DNA from: Marmoricola endophyticus
GTDB lineage: Bacteria > Actinomycetota > Actinomycetes > Propionibacteriales > Nocardioidaceae
DNA: 64,000 nucleotides
Assembly: GCF_014644415.1 (NCBI RefSeq)
Contig: NZ_BMKQ01000001.1
Location: 2,803,217-2,867,216, forward strand
Reading direction: 5' to 3'
A model generated the notes under the pieces. That model searched no databases and had not been told where the DNA came from. It saw only the letters and a program-made list of their open reading frames with translations. Positions 59,026 through 64,000 of this stretch are shown here, piece by piece. Position 1 is the stretch's first letter. Each line of letters starts with the position of its first letter. Position numbers and translations under genes: made by a program.

Positions 59026-59781
59026 GTGACCCCTGTCGACGGTCACGGCCGGCGTGCGCACCACCGCGGTGTCGACCGGGTCGCGGCGATCCTCGAGGAG
59101 GTGGCCCGCGCCCCGCGGGGTGCCACGACCGCGGAGCTCGGCCGTGCGCTCGGCGTCCCGGCGAGCACCATCCAGGACCTGGCCAACGGACTGGTCGCGA
59201 CGGGCTTCCTGCTCGAGCACCAGCACCGCTTCCGGCTCGGGCCCGCTTTGCACGTGCTCACGCTGATCGACGGGGTCCCGCTCCCCGCTCTCTCCCAGGA
59301 CGAGCTGAACCGGCTGGGCGCCCTGGCCGGTACGACGCTCCTGCTCGCGGTCCGCGTCGGGGCACAGGCGGTCTACGTCAGTCGCGGCGGCCCCGACGAG
59401 GTGCCCCGGCTGTCGTACGTCGCCGACGAGCACCACCCCCGCTCGTTGCTGCGGACGGCGGCGGGTCGGCTCCTGGTCGCCCTGGCCGACGAGTCGGAGC
59501 GGCGCGACCTGGTCGCCGAGCTCGACCTCGAGGACGCCGAGGCGACCGCCGAGCTGGTCCGTGCGGTGCCGGCGATCCGCGCCTCCCGGGTGGCGCACAG
59601 CGACGGCGCCGCCGACCCCGGGGTCTCCGCCGTCGCGGTGCCCGTCACCCGGGGCGGACGCGTCGTCGCGGCCCTCGTCCTGGTCGGCGAGGGCCGCGGG
59701 GCTTCGGAGCGGGTACGCCTCGACGGTGCCGCCCGGCGCGTCCTGGCCGCCGTCGACGGCCACGACCACGGATATCCGTGA
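59026..59781 (+). CDS. IclR-family transcriptional regulator
   Basis: This 251-residue regulator has a winged helix (ATTAELGRALGVPASTIQDLANGLVATGFL, about 32-60) and an IclR effector domain (TTLLLAVRVGAQAVYVSRGG, ADEHHPRSLLRTAAGRLLVAL, GVSAVAVPVTRGGRVVAALVLVG). IclR members often control catabolic operons. It lies between rpf and a CoA-transferase gene and probably controls the latter. The GTG start is the only good one. This pair interrupts the conserved rpf-rsmA order. Confidence 0.88.
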   Translation: MTPVDGHGRRAHHRGVDRVAAILEEVARAPRGATTAELGRALGVPASTIQDLANGLVATGFLLEHQHRFRLGPALHVLTLIDGVPLPALSQDELNRLGALAGTTLLLAVRVGAQAVYVSRGGPDEVPRLSYVADEHHPRSLLRTAAGRLLVALADESERRDLVAELDLEDAEATAELVRAVPAIRASRVAHSDGAADPGVSAVAVPVTRGGRVVAALVLVGEGRGASERVRLDGAARRVLAAVDGHDHGYP

Positions 59782-59820
59782 TCTCTTCGCCGACTCCTCT
59801 CCTCGCACGAGGGTCGCTGC

Positions 59821-61266
59821 ATGACCACCCACCTCGTACCCGAGACGCCCGCTGCTCCTCCCGCGACCAGTGCCGTCGTACGTGACCTCCTGACGACCCT
59901 CGGCGCGCGCGCTGCCGAGTCCGACAAGGTCAGCGTCGTCGGCGGTGACCCGCTCGTCCCCTCCGTGCACCGGCTCGCCGACGCGATGTCCGCCGCGATC
60001 GGCGTGTTCGCCCAGCAGACCGCCGCGCTGGGGACCGATCGCGGGCGAGCGCCCCGCGCGGTCACCGTCGACGCCGGCGCCGCGATCGACCAGCTGATGG
60101 GCGCCTTCCACACCACCGTCGCCGGGATCCCCGTCCACGGGCTGATGGAGGACCCCCGCCTGCTGGGTGACTGCGACTTCTACCGCACCGCCGACGACAG
60201 GTGGGTGTTCGTCCTGACGTCGTACCCGCACCTGCGCGACGCCGCTTGGTCGGTCCTCGGCGACGCGGGGCCGCTGAGCGACCGCACGGCGATCGCGCGA
60301 GCGGTCGCGCGCTGGCGCGCCCTCGACCTCGAGGGCGCGATCTGCGCTCGCGGCGGCGTCGCGGCGATGGTGCGTGCGGCCGCCGAGTGGGCGGAGCACC
60401 CGGCCGGACGCCACGTCGCGTCGCGGCCGGTGGTGGAGGTCGAGCGGGTCGGCGACGCGCCGCCGGCGCCGCTACCGGTGCTGGGCGAGGACCGCGAGGC
60501 GCTCGACGGCGTACGCGTGCTCGACCACACGCACGTGATCGCCGGCCCGGTCGCGGCCCAGCTGCTCGCGCGCAACGGGGCGGACGTGCTCCACGTCTCG
60601 CGCGCCGACCGGCCCGACCCGAACGGCATGCTCGTCCTGACCGGGGCGGGGAAGCGCAACGCCTTCTGCGACCTGCGCCGGCCCGACGAGCGGGCGGCGT
60701 ACGCCGAGGTGCTCGACGGCGCCGACGTGCTGGTCAACTCCTACCGGCACACCGAGCAGTGGGGCGTGCTCGCCGAGCGGCGCGGCCGGACCGACGGGCC
60801 GGGGCTGGTCGAGCTGGACCTGCACGCCTGGGGCGAGACCGGTCCGTGGGGTGACCGGGGCGGCTTCGACCAGCTGGCCTGCGCAGCGACCGGCTTCGCG
60901 GCGGAGGAGTGGACCGACCGGCCGGCGCTGCCGCCGACGCGCCTGCTCAACGACTACCTCGCCGCCTACCTCGGTGCCGCCGCCGTGGCGTCGGTGCTGC
61001 GCCGCCGCGCGGTCGACGGTGGCTCGTGGCGGATCCGGATCAGCCTGGCCGGGGTGTGCACCTGGGTGCAGCGACTGGGGCTGCTGGACCGCGACACGGT
61101 GCTCGCGCTGCCGCGTCCGTCCGCGCCGCTCGGTGCGTTGGCGTCGTACGACACCACGTTCGGTCGCGTCGTCGAGCCGGCGGCCCCGTACACCCTCGAC
61201 GGACGGGCAGTCCCGGACCCGGGGGACCGGCGTCCGCTGGGGACCTCTGCGCTGTCCTGGTGCTGA
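59821..61266 (+). CDS. CaiB-like family III CoA-transferase, long form
   Basis: This 481-residue protein has a CoA-transferase family III C-terminal half (VRVLDHTHVIAGPVAAQLLARNGADVLHVSR, DLRRPDERAAYAEVLDGADVLVNSYR, LNDYLAAYLGAAAVASVL with the probable catalytic Asp). The N-terminal ~210 residues look like a diverged second module of the same family (FYRTADDRWVFVLTSYPHLRDAAWSVLGD resembles the family C-terminal part), suggesting a circularly arranged or fused form. Substrate unknown. It is 39 bases after the IclR gene; GAGGGT precedes the ATG. Confidence 0.82.
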   Translation: MTTHLVPETPAAPPATSAVVRDLLTTLGARAAESDKVSVVGGDPLVPSVHRLADAMSAAIGVFAQQTAALGTDRGRAPRAVTVDAGAAIDQLMGAFHTTVAGIPVHGLMEDPRLLGDCDFYRTADDRWVFVLTSYPHLRDAAWSVLGDAGPLSDRTAIARAVARWRALDLEGAICARGGVAAMVRAAAEWAEHPAGRHVASRPVVEVERVGDAPPAPLPVLGEDREALDGVRVLDHTHVIAGPVAAQLLARNGADVLHVSRADRPDPNGMLVLTGAGKRNAFCDLRRPDERAAYAEVLDGADVLVNSYRHTEQWGVLAERRGRTDGPGLVELDLHAWGETGPWGDRGGFDQLACAATGFAAEEWTDRPALPPTRLLNDYLAAYLGAAAVASVLRRRAVDGGSWRIRISLAGVCTWVQRLGLLDRDTVLALPRPSAPLGALASYDTTFGRVVEPAAPYTLDGRAVPDPGDRRPLGTSALSWC

Positions 61267-61346
61267 CCGGGTCGGCACGGGCGCGGCGGGCCGGTCCGAC
61301 GGCAGCCCCGGCCCGTGCCGACTGCGCTCGCCAGAATCGGCTCGGT

Positions 61347-61361
61347 TAGCCTCGCGGAATG
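61347..61361 (+). promoter_or_regulatory. Leaderless promoter of rsmA
   Basis: TAGCCT at 61347-61352 is six bases before ATG 61359. It indicates that rsmA-ispE-ABC-F is transcribed separately from the CoA-transferase gene. Confidence 0.7.
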
Positions 61362-62222
61362 CCAGAGCCCGTCCGTCTGCTCGGCCCGGCCGACGTGCGC
61401 GGGCTGGCCGAACGCCTCGACGTGCGCCCGACCAAGCAGCGTGGCCAGAACTTCGTCATCGACGCCAACACGGTCAGGCGCATCGTCCGCGAGGCCGGGG
61501 TGAGCGCCGAGGACGTGGTGCTCGAGGTCGGTCCGGGCCTCGGGTCGCTGACGCTGGCGCTGCTCGAGGTGGCCCACCACGTGACGGCCGTGGAGGTCGA
61601 TCCCGTCCTCGCCGCCGCCCTTCCCGAGACGCTGGCCGAGCGTGCCCCGGGTCGCAGCTGCGAGGTGGTCGAGGACGACGCGATGCGCGTGGTCCACCTG
61701 CCCGGCCCCGCGCCGACGGCACTGGTGGCGAACCTGCCGTACAACGTCGCCGTCCCCGTCCTGCTGCACCTGCTGGCCCTCCTGCCGTCGCTGCGGCGCG
61801 GACTCGTGATGGTGCAGGCCGAGGTGGCCGACCGGCTGGCCGCGGGCCCCGGGTCGAGGACGTACGGCGTCCCCTCGGTCAAGGCGGCCTGGTACGCCGA
61901 CGTGCGCCGCGCCGGCGCCGTCGGCCGCTCCGTCTTCTGGCCCGCACCCAACGTCGACTCCGGCCTGGTGGCCCTCACCCGGCGCGAGCCGCCGGTCACG
62001 ACCGCGAGCCGCGAACGTGTCTTCGCGGTCGTCGACGCCGCCTTCGCCCAGCGGCGCAAGGCGCTGCGACCCGCGCTGCGCGACCTGGCCGGCTCGGCCG
62101 AGGTGGCCGAGGCGGCACTGCGTGGCGCCGGGATCGACCCGATGACGCGCGGCGAGCGGCTCGACGTGACCGAGTTCGCCCGGCTGGCCGAGTCCCTCGA
62201 CGCGACGCTGGACGCGGCATGA
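61359..62222 (+). CDS. rsmA: 16S rRNA (adenine1518/1519-N6)-dimethyltransferase RsmA (KsgA)
   Basis: This 287-residue enzyme dimethylates two adenines in helix 45 during 30S assembly. Motifs: [34 protein letters not shown] (SAM loop), [11 protein letters not shown], and the catalytic [15 protein letters not shown] (NLPY). The C-terminal region has the typical [12 protein letters not shown]. ispE overlaps its stop with ATGA. The gene order rsmA-ispE is conserved in many bacteria. Confidence 0.96.
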   Translation: MPEPVRLLGPADVRGLAERLDVRPTKQRGQNFVIDANTVRRIVREAGVSAEDVVLEVGPGLGSLTLALLEVAHHVTAVEVDPVLAAALPETLAERAPGRSCEVVEDDAMRVVHLPGPAPTALVANLPYNVAVPVLLHLLALLPSLRRGLVMVQAEVADRLAAGPGSRTYGVPSVKAAWYADVRRAGAVGRSVFWPAPNVDSGLVALTRREPPVTTASRERVFAVVDAAFAQRRKALRPALRDLAGSAEVAEAALRGAGIDPMTRGERLDVTEFARLAESLDATLDAA

Positions 62223-63120
62223 GCGGCCTGACCGTCCGCGCAGCGGCGAAGATCAACCTCCACCTCGGGGTCGGGAGGGTGCGCGAGGACGGCTTCCACC
62301 CGTTGGCGACGCTCTACCAGGCGGTCGGGATCTACGACGACGTCACCGTCACCGACGCTCCGCGCTGGGACCTCGACGTCCGCTGCCACGAGCGGATCGA
62401 CGGCTCGGAGGTGCCGCGCGGCACCGACAACGTCGCGGTGCGGGCCGGGCGGATGCTGACCGAGCACCACGGCGTGCGCCGCGCCGCGGCGATCCGGATC
62501 GAGAAGCAGATCCCGGTCGCGGCCGGGCTGGCCGGCGGCAGCGCGGACGCCGCCGCGACGCTGCTCGCGCTGGACCGGCTCTGGCAGCTCGAGACCTCCG
62601 ACGAGGACCTGCTCGCGCTCGCCGCGCGGCTGGGCAGCGACGTGCCGTTCGCGCTCGTCGGCGGGAGCGCGACCGGCCACGGTCGCGGCGAGGTCGTCGA
62701 GCGGGTGGAGGACAACGGGACCTGGTGGTGGGTCGCGGTCGAGTCCGACATCGGGCTCTCTACCCCGGCGGTCTACGCGGAGCTCGACCGTGCCGGCGGT
62801 GGGGACCCCGCCCCCGAGGTGCCGGAGCCGCTCCTCGCCGCGCTGCGCTCCGGGGACGCCGACGCGCTGGCCGCGGCGGTCGGCAACGACCTGGCCGCGC
62901 CGGCGCTGCAGCTGCGGCCGGACCTGCGCGAGGTGCTCGACGCCGGCGTCGCGGCCGGCGCGCTGACGGGGCTGCTGTCCGGCTCCGGACCGACCTGCCT
63001 GTTCCTGTGCCGCGACGGCGACCACGCGATCGACGTACGACGCCGGCTGACCGAGGCCGGCCACGAGCGGGTCCAGGCGACGACGGGGCCCGTGGCGGGC
63101 GCGCACGAGGTGTCGTACTG

Positions 63121-63121
<1 letters not shown>
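62219..63121 (+). CDS. ispE: 4-diphosphocytidyl-2-C-methyl-D-erythritol kinase
   Basis: This 300-residue GHMP kinase phosphorylates CDP-methylerythritol in the MEP pathway. It has [22 protein letters not shown] at the N-terminus (catalytic Lys), the ATP loop [21 protein letters not shown] with the GHMP motif, and [21 protein letters not shown]. Start ATG 62219 overlaps the rsmA stop. It acts between IspD and IspF, both encoded elsewhere in the window. The next gene starts in its stop codon (TGATG). Confidence 0.95.

Positions 63122-64000
<879 letters not shown>

Overview
The window is about 64 kb of very GC-rich, gene-dense DNA with many GTG starts, four-base stop/start overlaps and genes on both strands. 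It looks like an actinobacterial chromosome core region. Gene content (mycothiol glycosyltransferase, CarD, SenX3-RegX3, Rpf, LCP protein, protein O-mannosyltransferase, WYL regulator) and codon style suggest the order Propionibacteriales, most likely Nocardioides or a close relative; this is inferred from content, not from a search. I saw no prophage, transposase, CRISPR array or rRNA.

Layout. 1-6.8 kb: DUF393 protein (cut by the window edge), mshA, a YbjN protein, regX3-senX3 divergent from phoU across a good PHO box, gpm and a lipoprotein. 6.8-18.8 kb: a UbiA-type prenyltransferase, carD, two convergent IspD-like genes, a VOC protein and its divergent WYL regulator, nirD, an alpha/beta hydrolase, ispF, a membrane-anchored molybdopterin oxidoreductase, a secreted C39-like peptidase, cysS and rlmB. 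18.8-23 kb: a palindromic repeat element, small membrane proteins, a metallophosphoesterase and a DUF4032 protein. 23-28.6 kb: an accessory module with a TauE/SafE permease, an FCD regulator, a MatC-like malonate carrier, a CaiB-type CoA-transferase and a fused carboxyltransferase. 28.6-36.4 kb: tRNA-Thr, sulfatase, pdxY, ung, LCP protein, epimerase, mscL, SAF-domain protein and FmdB protein. 36.5-45.4 kb: a penicillin-acylase-like protein, 5-formyl-THF cyclo-ligase, UDP-glucose pyrophosphorylase, moeA-moaC-mogA-rimJ, a GlpR/SepX-type membrane protein and tRNA-Ala. 45.5-54 kb: accessory genes (CPBP protease, SDR, TetR operon, MpaB oxygenase, USP plus two crcB, CBS, two DUF202). 54-64 kb: pmt, rsmI, tatD, rpf, then an inserted IclR/CoA-transferase pair, then rsmA, ispE and an ABC-F gene that runs off the edge.

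Two long stretches keep the gene order known from Mycobacterium tuberculosis: mshA/YbjN/gpm/senX3-regX3 plus carD/ispD/ispF/cysS/rlmB, and mscL/5-FCL/galU/moeA/rimJ/membrane protein/pmt/rsmI/tatD/rpfB/ksgA/ispE. The accessory pieces sit between or inside these blocks. Three MEP-pathway genes (ispD, ispE, ispF) and three molybdenum-cofactor genes (moeA, moaC, mogA) are present, the latter possibly serving the Mo-enzyme at 13.4 kb.

A recurring signal is a TANNNT-like -10 hexamer 6-7 bases before the start codon, which marks leaderless transcripts. It fixes or corrects several start codons here. The observations I rate highest are: two convergent IspD homologues with complementary missing active-site motifs; a moaC whose first ~140 codons are made largely of a duplicated genomic repeat; an apparent CTG start for rimJ; a penicillin-acylase homologue that seems to lack its catalytic Ser and Asn; and a malonate-type uptake and activation module.
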